From Melieria omissa (taxonomy: Eukaryota; Arthropoda; Insecta; Diptera; Ulidiidae): DNA of 64,000 nt. Shown piece by piece: positions 11,077-21,260 of this stretch (positions are counted from its first letter, which is position 1; each line of letters opens with the position of its first letter). The translations under genes were made by a program, and so were the position numbers. Under the pieces are notes generated by a model. That model did no database searches. It saw only the letters and a list, made by a program, of their open reading frames with translations, and was not told the DNA's origin. The stretch lies in assembly GCA_963971225.1 (NCBI GenBank), contig OZ020267.1, positions 119,653,891 to 119,717,890 on the forward strand, in the 5' to 3' direction.

Positions 11077-12047
11077 TCAATTTTTGTTGCATTGTTGCAA
11101 TGCAAGTTGCTTTCGTTTAATTTCCAAAATGGCTTTTTTAATTCTGTTCCTTTCCAATGCATTTTCCTCCATTGCCAAGTAGTATTTGCGACGGTCTTCG
11201 TTTTGCTCAGCAATGGGCGCATTCTGTTGCGCAACTGCATCTGTCAGTTTTTCTATTAACTTGTAAGTTCTCCTAATTCCACTACTTGCCTCTGCCAGAA
11301 CTTTTGAATTTGCTTCCGAATTTTTGAGAACCTGTTTTAAAGTATTTGAAATACTGTCAACGGCACCACCTTCGGATTGCATATGCCGTTTCAAACAATC
11401 TTATAATGTGTCCTCACGGATACGCTTTGGCGTTGAGATGCAGTTGGTAGAAGTTGTCGTCCGTTTTGGTGGTCTGTCTGTTGATGTATTTGGGCTGCGC
11501 GGTGATGTGGGAGCATCCTCAGACAAATCATCCAGAATTTAGATGACGACATCATCTGTGCCGTATGCAGTTGTTTCTGCGATGCCATCAACAGCTACAT
11601 ACAGACCACACAGCAGCGCTATCCGCTCCTCTGTTGCTGTGAGGACAAATTTATTGTATTCGCCACCTCCAGTGGCTCTCGTCTCTGCCTTGTTATGCGC
11701 GATTTTCTTGCGGATGGTGCCCTTCCAGTCTGACCAAACCTGCAAAACGCGAAAATACACGCGCATATGTTAATACATAACATTTATAATAAACTGCAGA
11801 TGTAGCTACTCACTTTTCTCCATCCGCTTACATCCTTTTGTGGTGGTCCTTGTGAGTTCAGCTTTTGTGCCAACTCTGCCCACAAACTTTCCATTGCCAC
11901 TCTATCGCCTTTGGCAAAATTTTTTGCCAGACCAGGATGCCTCTCCATAAATGCAATACATTTTTCCTCCTGGGATTGGTTCTTGGGTTTACCCCTGAAA
12001 AAAATTTATTATTTTACTTCATGCATTTTGGTATGAAATACTTACAT
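11077..12047 (-). pseudogene. Zeste-like MSANTD gene with two stops
   Basis: Exons on the minus strand: start codon AT at 12047-12046, then 11994-11814, then 11739-11077. The donor GTAAG follows AT directly and the next exon begins GGGTAAA, so the ATG is completed by splicing (AT plus G). The protein starts GKPKNQSQEEKCIAFMERHP and reads on to LNSQGPPQKDVSGWRKVW, a Myb/SANT-like domain of the zeste type (Myb_DNA-bind_5). ATGGG follows, and a C-terminal coiled coil ends LALQQCNKN. Two in-frame TAA codons (11539-11541 and 11401-11403) interrupt it, both between the SANT domain and the coiled coil. No frameshift is seen. Confidence 0.88.
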
Positions 12048-12846
12048 TTTTTACGCCCGTTTTCAAACCACGCAATTTCTGCTCAACGAATTCAAAATGG
12101 AAGTAAAGTAGCGAATTCGATTGACAGAACACGTTAATTCGTGACGATTTCATTTTCGAAATCGAAATCATTATACCGAAATTCAGAACATGCTATTACG
12201 TTTTCGTTCACATTTTCGTCCGAAAACGAATTGTAGAACATGCCTGTATAATTTTATTTTGAATGCCCAAAGCAGAATCGAAATATTGGACACAAATTGA
12301 AAAAAATTTCCTATTTTTCCGGTTAGATGCATCAATTTGTAAACCAAAGAAACAATTGTTAGATATCAAATAGGTTGTTACGTTTTTTAAGACAAACGGA
12401 GCTAAAACATTTTCAGCAATACTCGATGCTTTTGTGGACCCACAGCACATTTTCTTCACAATTTGGGAGTCAGTAATACTTGTTTTAATCAACTTAATGC
12501 TGCAATCTAATGAATTATAAGGCAAGTTGTGTTTCACGTTGTGAAAGGTGTGCATAATTTCCGCTACCGCTGCTTCATCCCGAGAATTGCTGCTGTTAAC
12601 TAGAAAACTGCTAATATTTACATTTGTAGTGCTGTTGGATTCATGCGTTTTGTGAACTTTTCCGATTTGATGAATTCGAAGGGCCGAGTACCCTTTGTAT
12701 TCAATTGAAAAATCCGTCCGGCATATTTTACAATGTGCATGGGTTGATGCAGCATTTTTCGATTTTTCTAGCCAAGCAAATTCATTAACCCAGTCTGCGT
12801 TAAAACAACAGAGGCGTTTTTTCTTCCTGCTGGTTTCTTCGGCCAT

Positions 12847-13173
12847 AGTTCTGCAAAAGTTTATATATAAAAATAATTACATTAGATAATAAATCATTAA
12901 GAGACTTACCAAATTATTTTATCCAAACATGCTTTTGTTCTCATGCTCAAACGTTTGTCTTTAAATTTAAAAAGCACGTGAACTTTTGACAAGCGCCAAA
13001 TGTCAAAAGTTCGTTTTAGTGCTGCCAAATTCATTAAAATTTTTTGGCACTTTTCCTCATTAATTGATTAAGTTGCCACACTTGAATAAAATAATAAACA
13101 ATAAATTGCAATTTAAACTGAGCTTATGGAGGACTTTTTGGCCTTTGAGGAGGACGGAGGACATTTTCTGTTC
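12847..13173. other. Leader of the hAT gene and flank
   Basis: It contains the probable 5' leader intron of the hAT gene and a hairpin-prone pair, GAACTTTTGACA / TGTCAAAAGTTC, around 12981-13013. A TAGTGCTGCCAAA motif near 13016 resembles a hAT terminus, but I could not pair it with another end. Confidence 0.4.
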
Positions 13174-13403
13174 AAGGAGGACTGTCCTCCTCAAAGGAGG
13201 ACAGTTGGGAAGCCTAATGACAGCATCAAAGGCATTCTGGCGAATCGCAAGAATCCACAAGCTGGCCTGACTTTAGGAGGAGGAGGACTGTCCTCCTCAA
13301 AGGAGGACTGTCCTCCTCAAAGGAGGACAGTTGGGAAGCCTAATGACAGCATCAAAGGCATTCTGGCGAATCGCAAAAATCCACAAGCTGGCCTGACTTT
13401 ATC
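13174..13403 (+). repeat. Patchwork 125-bp tandem repeat
   Basis: Two copies of a unit repeat at an offset of 125 bp. Each joins a palindromic GGAGGACTGTCCTCC block to a ~60-bp segment reading DSIKGILANRKNPQAGL. The second copy has an extra GGAGGACTGTCCTCCTCAA block (13283-13301 and 13302-13320). The coding-like segment is the same one found at 8210-8271. The palindromes can form strong hairpins, a plausible cause of the duplication. Confidence 0.8.
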
Positions 13404-14004
13404 GGAGATTAGATGTGAGCCGCGTTGTTCTGCAGCGAAGGCAGTTTTCTGATTGGCGCCGCTTAACCATTGGATTCTTACAGCTGCGTACAAGGAGCGA
13501 ACTGAAAGGAAGTTCCCCATCAGATCTGGCCCCATCGGCATGACCGAATTCTTGCTCACCATTCCCTACATTGCTGCATACTGCAACCAAAATGGAACTT
13601 TATTTTTCTACTCCTTAGACTGATTTCGCACGCAATCAAACCTATTTTTCACACTTATTTATGTTACTAGCTAATTATTTCGATTCTCATACATTTTTTA
13701 CGAATGCGTGAATAGTTAATTTTACACCAACAAATAGACTATGGCGTTGACCTCAACGGTGGTGTTTTCATGCTTATGTTTACAACTGTTTGTACAGTTT
13801 CCACAGGTCTCCGCTTCAGCACACTGAGTATTCCCATTACGAAGTGGTTGATGTCTTGGCTGAGGAAACGTTCAGCTCTTTTGCACCAAACACCGCTGCA
13901 ACTAAAATAAAGAGGTCGCTCGTAATCTATCAAACCAAGCGGGAAGGCGATCCCGCTCTGGTGATGTCCGAAAACCGTTTAGGCTACCGTAAAAATTTAG
14001 TATT
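13404..14004. other. Non-coding flank of Harbinger insertion
   Basis: No recognised gene. An open frame at 13790-14053 runs into the Harbinger terminus and has no motif I know. The last three bases, ATT (14002-14004), are the target duplication of the next element. Confidence 0.4.
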
Positions 14005-14243
14005 CAGGGGTGTCGTGGAATCCAATCGTTGTCGGAATCAGTTTCAAAACTGACAAACATTTCATTTCGGTGTCGTGCATTTCAATTTTATCGATTTCAT
14101 TTTCGAATCGATTTTGAATCTGTTTTAGGTGTCGTACGCCATGACTTTATTGGTTTGGTTATTGAAATCAAACCGACAAGAGAATTTTGTGCGGTTTGAC
14201 GAAATTGTTATTTTTTCTGTGTGCTGGCTGATATTTCGGGGAA

Positions 14244-15137
14244 ATGTAAGTAAAGAAAATTATTTTTAGAGAGCTTTCGATTAAAATTACATTCTCTCTC
14301 TGTTATTTGTTAGGGGTAAACACAAGAATGCAACTCAAAACGCACTGCTACTGCAGTTCATGGAAGAGCACATCGACATAGCCAAGGGCTTCACGAAGCG
14401 GGATAAGCCGCTCGTGGAGTCCCTCTGGCAGCAGCTGGCGGAAGCATTAAACAGCGCAGGCCCACCACAGAAGGACGCTAAAGGATGGAAAAAGGTTAGT
14501 TAAGAGGGATGCCTCACATTCATGGCTTCCCGCGCTAAATATTCTGCACGCAATCTTTAAGGTTTGGATAGAATGGAAAAGTGAAGTAAAAAAGAAAATG
14601 GCTCACAATCAAGTTGAAGCACGCGCGACTGGAGGAGGGCCTTTCGCTAAACATGTGTTGACACAATCGGAGGAGACAATTGTGCGCATCTGTGGCATTG
14701 CACAGTCCGTGACAGGTGTATCTGGGACATCAGTAGGCACAGGCGAAGAACAGGGAAGTGACAAGGAACTTAACGAGGAACCGCGCGCAAGTTCATCGAA
14801 GCGGCATATTGAACTATCCGATGGTTGGAGTACTCCAAAGCGTGTAAAAAAGGAAAACCCAACAGATCGCTTAAAAAACTATTTGAATGAAAGCAACGAA
14901 ATAAATAGAGAAATGAACAGGAAACTTCAGGAAATTGTGAATTTTCAAAAAGAAAATGTCCAACACACGAGACGTGTGTATCGCGCGATCGAAAAAACTA
15001 ACGACACAATTGCTGAAATGAAGCAAGAATTTATGAGCTTTGGCGTTCGAATGCTTCAAGTATTGCAAGAAAAAAATGAATTAAAAAAGCAAATGCTTGA
15101 AATAAAAGTTGCAAAATATGAGTTGGAAAAGAAGTAA
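14244..15137 (+). CDS. Harbinger zeste-like MSANTD protein, intact frame
   Basis: Exons: AT of the start codon at 14244-14245 (upstream exon otherwise 5' leader), 14314-14494, 14562-15137; introns 68 and 67 bp, all GT-AG. Splicing joins AT to G to give ATG, then GKHKNATQNALLLQFMEEHI, ending GPPQKDAKGWKKVWIEWKSE: a zeste-type Myb/SANT-like DNA-binding domain over about residues 2-75. ATGGGPF, a Ser/Glu-rich middle and a long coiled coil (about 160-252) follow. The spliced frame is 252 codons with no stop. In this superfamily the SANT protein helps the nuclease enter the nucleus and bind element ends. The partner nuclease here is broken, so the gene may be a surviving relic; expression is unknown. 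Confidence 0.82.
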
Positions 15138-15727
15138 AAATTTAACATGATTAGTTGGTTAGTATAAGTACCAAACAACAGGTTTTTAACACTTAAACAA
15201 TTTTCAGTGTTACTTTGTATTTATTAAATACATTCATAGATACGTGCCTTACTTTTCACAAATAAAATACTGTTGGTTGAATTTGAATAAACTCGTTAAA
15301 TTGTTTTCTTTCTTTTTATTTTTGGTAATCTAAAATGTGGTAGCATATTACAAGGTATTGGCTATCTCGTCTCTAATTATTTGCCCTTCATTTTGTAGGC
15401 TTATGTTCGACAGCAAATCCGAATTTTCCTCGTCGGGGTCAATGCGTAAAGCAAAATTTTCGGTATCATTGCACTCAATGTTATAACTGCGGCAGATGTT
15501 GTGCAGCGCACTGCACACATTTATAAACTTTACCACTTTTTCTGGGGTGTAATGTAAAGTGCTCATAAGGCAGCGAAATCTACTTTTCAGGACTCCAATT
15601 GTCCTTTCGACTATATTTCGCGCCGATGAATGTGCCATATTGTAACGATATTTCTGTGAATTGAAAGGTGGATCGCGGTAAGGCGTTAGCAAAAATGGTT
15701 CAATGCCAAATCCGCAATCTCCGAGTA

Positions 15728-17424
15728 CAGTATCTGTCCATTGAATTACGAACGGCGGGAAAATATTCAACATTTTAACTTTCAAGCTTAATAAATGAGA
15801 AACGATTTAAAATAAATAAACAAAATACGATTTAATTTATTCAGCAATATATTTATTTATATTTCTTTAAATTTAAAAATGTATAGATCTAATATTTTGT
15901 TGCCCCGCCCCTGTTTTTCAATACAGCTTTTATTCTATCGGGCATACTGCGAATGCAAGCAAGCCCCAATCATTATTTTTAAATCGGCATCATTTGCCCA
16001 CACATCTTTGATGTTATCTTTCAACATTTCAATTGTGGTATTTGGTCGTTGATAGACCTTTCGTTTGAGATAAGCCCAACAATTCTCTATCGGGTTTAAG
16101 TCCGGAGAATTGCCGGGCCACGGTAGCACGTCCAAGTCCAACGAATTTATATGGTTAATGCTAGCTCTGGCTGTGTGGCAAGGCGCCCCGTCTTGCATGA
16201 AGGTGTATTCTGCCGCTGGATACTGAAGATAGTTAAGATATGGTACCAAAACGTTTTGAAGGACATCAATGTACTGGGCAGACCGCATTGTACCCTCAAT
16301 GAATTTTACCGGACCAGGACCTTCACTGGTAATACAACTCCAAATCATTACCGTGGGGGGATGTTTGATTGTGGGAAGAGTGCAGGCATCAGAAAATCGT
16401 TCTCCCACTCTTCTTCGCGTAAAATTTGCCACATCTTTCACCGCCTCCAGGCGGCATTCGTCGCTGAAGATGACCTATGAAAAAAAAAGAAATATTTAAT
16501 TTCAAAATGTTCGTTTTTACAGATAAATCACATCAAAAAATATATGCTCTGTAATTTACCTTGTCCCAGTAGCTCGAATCGTAATCCTTGTGGAGTTGTG
16601 CCCTCAAAAAGCGCCGTCGCCGCATCTTTACCGTCAATTTAGGCTTTTTGGCTGGCTTTCTGCACTTTAACCCGTTTTCATAAAGACGTCTGCGTAGGGT
16701 ATGATGCGATATCTCAACCCCATAGTTCCTAATCTCATTCCAAATGCTCAGCGACGTTGCGGTTCGAACTTCTAAGGCTTTTCGCACAATCAAGCGGTCC
16801 TCTCTAGCAGTGGTCTTCCGGTTTCCTTTGCAGTTCTGGCGATTACTCCGAAAAATGTCATCATCGTTAAGTGCCTCATTGTATTTTTTTGCTATTGCAG
16901 CAACTGAAGTCTTTGAAATTTCCACAATTCTGGCTATTTGGGAATAGGTCACACCTCCTTCTTTGAGAAGAGCCACGACTTGCATCTTTTTTTCGACTTT
17001 TATGTCAGCTTTTTTACCCATTTTATTCTGGAAAGACTTTAATTAGAGAGCTATCACGCTTCGGATGCACGTCACTAAAACTGCAATTTTTTTTACGTAC
17101 GTTGGTTCTCGAAACTATTAATAAGCCCGTTCAATAAAAAATTTTACCACTATTTTGATTTTCGACTGATTTCACTGACTTCACACGCGATAACACATCA
17201 GGAACGAATGACTGAAATTTACAGCTTTGAAAACATTACTATTGCTTACGCCCTCGATCGAAAAGTAGGCGGATCTTACATTTTCAAATCAAAGCCTAAT
17301 ACTTCAAATAATGTATGCAAAGCCAACTGCTTCATTTTTATTTTTTTTTTATAGTGAAAAATCTTCACAGAAAGTGAATATCATGAAAAATTTTCCTCGT
17401 TCGTAATTCAATGGACAGATACTG
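15728..17424 (-). mobile_element. Nearly intact Tc1-like element
   Basis: A 1,697-bp element with perfect 27-bp TIRs starting CAGTATCTGTCCATTG, flanked by TA (15726-15727 and 17425-17426). It lies in the Harbinger nuclease gene. The TIRs are identical over all 27 bases and the single gene has only one visible lesion, so it is the youngest-looking autonomous-type element in the window. It differs in TIR length and sequence from the IR/DR Tc1 element at 859-2495 and belongs to a separate lineage. Confidence 0.95.
15889..17021 (-). pseudogene. Tc1 DD34E transposase with intron, one frameshift
   Basis: Exon 1 (17021-16560) encodes MGKKADIKVEKKMQVVALL with two HTH modules and ends YWDK. A donor GTAAAT and an 85-bp intron ending TTTCATAG lead to exon 2 (from 16474), which opens VIFSDECRLEAVKDVANF with the first catalytic Asp. 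The second Asp is in FMQDGAPCHTA and the Glu, exactly 34 residues on, in NPIENCWAYLKRK. Near 15950 a small insertion shifts the frame: the read-through gives CLHSQYAR and a stop, while the other frame gives MPDRIKAVLKNRGGATKY to the stop at 15889-15891. The lesion removes only the last ~20 residues, downstream of the catalytic core. Total length about 350 codons, usual for Tc1. Confidence 0.9.
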
Positions 17425-18336
17425 TAGTCTAGATGTCCGATCACCGTTAACGTATTGCCTAAGAAAATGTTGTCGACCACTGCTCATGTTCCAGATGAAA
17501 GCATCATGACTAGAACCAGGATATCGGGCATCTACCGCCCGAATCATCATGTTGCTGTCACAAATCTGGAAAAAATTAATGCATTTACGTTTTTAACCGT
17601 AATTATGTCTAACTTACAATCATAGCGTTCATGCTGTAATATCCTTTGCGGTTGTAAAATAAGTGCAGCCAATGATGCCCGGTATTTTGTATTTGTTGAA
17701 GAAATGGCTCCTCGACTGTTGCTTCTCACGTTCATCCATCTCCAGCTTTACCCACTGGCGGCAAATGTATCGCTCCAATATGTTAAGCATTTGGGTCAGC
17801 ACCTCGGAGACTGTGCTTCTTCCCATGCTCACGCTTGCATCGTTTCCAACTGAGCGTTGATACGATCCTTCCGCCAAAAAACGTAGCGTTGCTGCTAGTT
17901 GGAGTGCTGATGGGATGGATGACACACCCAAATGCGGCTCCACTGCATCCAACACTGTTAAAAATGCCTCCTTGTTGAGACGGTAATAGGATATAAATCT
18001 GAGGAATAAATAAGCTTAATTGATAAGCAAGCGAACCAAAAATCAAGTTTGCACTTACACCGATTCAGGTAGCTCCAAAGGATTGCTATGGTCCCTAAGG
18101 ATTTTCCTTTTCAACTTCAAGGAGCGCTCTTCCTCAAATAACAAAAACGCCAAAACGCCGGAACTCATGTTTTGAGCAAAATATTTCATTTGACATAACA
18201 GCTGATTCGAAAATCGGTTTTGTTTTTGTTCGAAAGGAGGCAAAACCGAGCAGTTTTCATGACACCATTTTAAATCAGAATTGATTTTCAATTCCGGCAA
18301 CAAGGCAATTCCGACTCGGTTTCTGCGACACCACTG

Positions 18337-19154
18337 ATTATCACATCTAGTAGTAGCAAAAAAATTTACAACGATCTCACATAATCAGTACAACTATAGA
18401 ATAAGAAATAAAATTGTGCACTGTTTTGCGTTTTAAATGAGGTTTTCTACATACATATCTATATATATAAACATTTTCGCTAGTCATTTACACTGATGAA
18501 ATGGCAAAACAAGCAAAGTAATTTTGACGGGCGTTCCAATTTTTATTCAACACTTGAAGGCCCGGCCAATTGAACTTTCTTGAACTTCTTTTTGGTTTAA
18601 TTTTGACATCCTAATTATTTATAATTTCATTTGAATAACTTTTGAATAGTGAATATGAATAAATATACATACACACATACGCTTAAAAATAAAATACATG
18701 TCTTTGATTTATGTGTAAGATCGCAGAACAAACAATAGTACTGTTTATTCTGTGGTAAGATTTACTAATACTTATTTCCAAATAATTTCAAATGAAATTA
18801 TGAAATGACATAGAAAATGAGCATCTTAGAATTAGCATCTTAACTTAAAAACAATTGAGAAAAAGTCAAGGAAGACTTTCTTTCAGAATGTAATCATCTC
18901 TTTCTCTAGGTTAGGTTAGGTAGGGAGGGTGTGTGTGGCATGAAACCGCACTTCCTCTCGGAGGCGAAAATGGTCCATTGTGAATCCCTTCTTAAATACG
19001 AGGGCGGGTCAATAAATCCGTGACTTTCGTAGTCTCGATCCGGGGCATACTAGTTCGACCACTTAATAATGGAGAGCAGGCCCGAGATTTCGCTACGCTA
19101 CCCCGGGTACGTAGTCGGCCTTCTTGCAGAGAAGTGAGAATGTATAAATATGAA
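18337..19154. other. Non-coding flank, possible mariner end remnant
   Basis: Mostly AT-rich non-coding sequence. At 18997-19033 the sequence ACGAGGGCGGGTCAATAAAT followed by CCGTGACTTTC looks like a mariner-type terminus, but no matching inverted end was found nearby. Confidence 0.35.
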
Positions 19155-20670
19155 TAGACTAGCTGGGCCCCGGCAAGCTCTCTTCTTTCACCTGATACAA
19201 ATTTTGAACGCATTGTTGACCCCGTCAGATTTTGATTTAAAAAAAAAACATATGTCTATTATCTTTGATGTTAAGTGGTTCTAACAACTGTGAAATCAAA
19301 AGGCCCTTTAAACCATGAGTTTTCACAATTACTCTAAACAAATTCTTAACCCTTAGATTACCACGGTAGATTTCGATTTTCAAAAATAAGAAAAACACAT
19401 TTTAATTATTTCCCGATTGAAGTGCTTTTTGTCTAAGTTTGAAGTCAACAGGACCAATAAATCGTGGTTCTCTATACAAACTGTTAACTTATTGTTGACC
19501 CATTTAGATTTTCATTTTCAAATAAGTGAAAAATACGTGTCAAATTATTTCTTACTAAGAACACTTTCACAAAGTTTGAAATCAGTGGACCCGTTAATTC
19601 ATTTTTTTACAGTTTCGCCATACAAACTTTTAACCGCTCGTTGACCCCGTCCGATTTTAATATTCGGAAAAAATGAAAAACACGTATCGAGTTATTTTAC
19701 ATTTGAAGTACTTTCACGAAGACTTCAAAGGCTAAAAAAAAAAATTGTTTCTCCATACATACTTTTAACCCGTCGCTGATCCGGTTAGATTTAGATTTTG
19801 AAAATAATGAGAAACGCATGTAAATTTTTTTAATTTCAAGTATTTTTACAATTTTTGAAGTCAATAGGCCTATCGGTTCATGTTTTTTTCGAGTCTACCT
19901 TTAAACAAATCTTAACCCAATAATGGGTTAAATTTTGATTTTCGAAAAATTATAAAATACGTGTCGAAATATTTTTGGTTTAGAGTATTTTCAGGAAGTT
20001 CGAAATCAATAAATCTCTTAAATCACATACAACACCTTAAAACCGGTTTTGCCCCTTTACACCCCGAATTTCGAAAAATCCCGTCTTAGCGGAGGTTCAT
20101 TTTTCAAGATGTATCTACAGTTAAAATTTCATGTTTGTATCTTCTGCGGCTTGGGCTGAGCGATGTTGAATCAATCAATCAATCAGTCAGTCAGTTGGGG
20201 CAAACAATCTATGTATATAAAAATGGAGGTGGTACCACGCCCTCTTGTCCAATGCTCACAACTTTCTTCTAGTCGAATTGTGCTACTAAGTGGAAAGTTC
20301 GTACCAAGTTTCACTGATGTGTGTACTGCATAACTGTTGGACCATAAAAAATGTGCCACGCCCCTTGACCAACGCCGATCAAATCTCATTAGTAGAATGA
20401 CACATCTATGAAACGACGGTATACCAAATTTCAATGCTGTGCGGCTTACAACTCCGAAGCTATTCCATTTAAAAGGTTTCAGTTGTATGGGCGATGCCAC
20501 ACCCCCTTGTCCAATACCCACCCCATTCCCTCGGTCGAAGGACATGATTAAATAGTAAGTGTGAACTAAATTTAATTGATGTGTGACTTATGGTTCCAAA
20601 GTTATTGTCTAAAAATGTATTCTGGTGACGCCACGCCCCGTTTTCTTTTTTTCGACTTTTCTTTTTTTAT
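19155..20670 (+). repeat. Dispersed repeat with two internal tandem arrays
   Basis: It begins with the phrase AGCTGGGCCCCG, shared with the copy at 44280. Bases ~19200-20040 are about five to six degenerate units of ~140-147 bp, each with a TTGACCCCGT-like start and an AAACACGTGTC-like middle. From 20045 the sequence matches the 44.3-kb copy (CCCCGAATTTCGAAAAATCC, then TTTCATGTTTGTA, then a CAATCAATCAGTCAGTCAGT stretch). Bases ~20230-20640 are about four units of ~120-140 bp headed by CCACGCCCC. No coding capacity. The 44.3-kb copy lacks the first array, so the array is a copy-specific expansion or loss. Confidence 0.75.
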
Positions 20671-21260
20671 AAACCTTCACGTAACAATTTCGAACAAACC
20701 CGCCGAAGGAAGTATCCTAGTTGGTCCAGCCGTTCTCGAGTTTTAAGCAGCCGAATGGATCACGATAGAAGATTAAAATTGATGTTTGTCTGTTTGATTG
20801 TATGTTTTCCTTAAAAGAATCGGAAACTACTCAACCAATTGATCTGAAATTTTTACACAATGGGTGGTATATCCAGAGAAGATTTCTAAATATCTTTTGT
20901 TGGTTATGGGCAAAAAGGCGAGGCAACGCCCCTACAATTCTAATCTGTAGTATTGAGTTACGTCGGAATTTTAGGTCGGGCGGACAAGGAGCGTATCACT
21001 GCTTTCGTAACCCGAATTTCTGTTAACTTTGGAATTATAAGTTCCACATCATTGACAGTCATTGCGAATTTTCTACTGAGACGCTTCGTTCGATTGGAAG
21101 AATGACGTGGGCCTATACTTTCAATTCTACTTTGGAACTATGAGTTGTATATCTTGTGAAAGTATCTTAATATCGAATAATGGGCATAAGTGACAAAATG
21201 AGTGTCTTGAGGAGAGCTTTCAATATAAACAATATTTTTTATACGATAATCGGGTGTAGT
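20671..21260 (+). repeat. Related repeat fragments
   Basis: Continues the same style of sequence: GTCCAGCCGTTCTCGAGTTT, then TTGATGTTTGTCTGTTTGAT, then AACCAATTGATCTGAAATTTTT and GCGAGGCAACGCCCC. These phrases recur in dispersed insect repeats I recall, and they suggest one or two further repeat copies joined head to tail. No gene. Confidence 0.5.

Larger units (their letters stand above)
9574..12246. mobile_element. PIF/Harbinger element, insert in hAT
   Basis: A 2,673-bp element with ends CAGGCATGTTC on both sides (imperfect TIRs with degenerate AAATCG/CGAAA-rich subterminal repeats) and a 3-bp target duplication TAT (9571-9573 and 12247-12249). It carries the two genes expected of the superfamily: a DDE nuclease on the plus strand and a Myb/SANT-like gene on the minus strand, convergent. 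It lies inside the hAT reading frame and excising it restores that frame, so it inserted after the hAT. Both genes are damaged. Confidence 0.93.
9162..12846 (-). pseudogene. hAT-like transposase split by a Harbinger
   Basis: On the minus strand ATG (12846-12844) opens MAEETSRKKKRLCCFNADWV, then a Cys/His cluster (HAHCKICRTDF ... IHQIGKVHKTH) like the BED/TTF-type zinc fingers of hAT proteins. The frame reads to IQNKII at 12247. After removing 9574-12246 and one copy of the TAT duplication it continues without a break as DFVENADESAAGMFNMI, then CLSADNTNANFGKNN and VPTRWLSLLPAI, the RWLSL motif typical of hAT transposases of the ZNF862/KIAA1586-like kind. It ends abruptly at 9162, where duplicated Harbinger sequence begins, so the C-terminal dimerisation region is missing. 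A spliced leader is likely: donor near 12910, acceptor TTTTGCAG just before the ATG. No stop interrupts the joined ~335 codons. Confidence 0.85.
15348..18168 (-). pseudogene. Harbinger DDE nuclease, deleted and interrupted
   Basis: Minus-strand exons: 18168-18059 (MSSGVLAFLLFEEERS), 17998-17618, then 17565 to 15348 with the Tc1 element in between. Splice sites match the other Harbinger copy exactly. Excising 15728-17424 and one TA restores NGDRTSRLLGDCGFGIEPFL in frame, so the insertion point is sure. A separate deletion near 17672 joins IPGIIGC to a shifted version of LFYNRKGYYSMNAMI, removing the DGTHIK segment with the first catalytic Asp. The second Asp (LGDCGFG) and the Glu (ARNIVERTIGVLKSRF) remain. 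The frame after the insertion reaches a stop at 15348-15350. It cannot be active. Confidence 0.9.
14005..18336. mobile_element. PIF/Harbinger element split by Tc1
   Basis: The ends read CAGGGGTGTCG at 14005 and, complemented, CAGTGGTGTCG at 18336, with ATT duplicated on both sides (14002-14004 and 18337-18339). The native length without the inserted Tc1 is about 2.6 kb, matching the other Harbinger here. It carries a zeste-like gene on the plus strand and a DDE nuclease on the minus strand, convergent. Its internal part 14571-15461 is duplicated 6.3 kb upstream. The 1.7-kb Tc1 element at 15728-17424 lies in the nuclease gene. Confidence 0.93.

Noticed and set aside
15727..15785. Apparent N-terminus of the frame ending at 15348
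   Set aside because: Those residues are read from the Tc1 terminal repeat; the real upstream exon lies beyond the insertion.
19200..20040. CRISPR-like regular array
   Set aside because: Units are ~140 bp, diverged along their whole length, and lack short identical repeats with unique spacers; the sequence is insect nuclear DNA.
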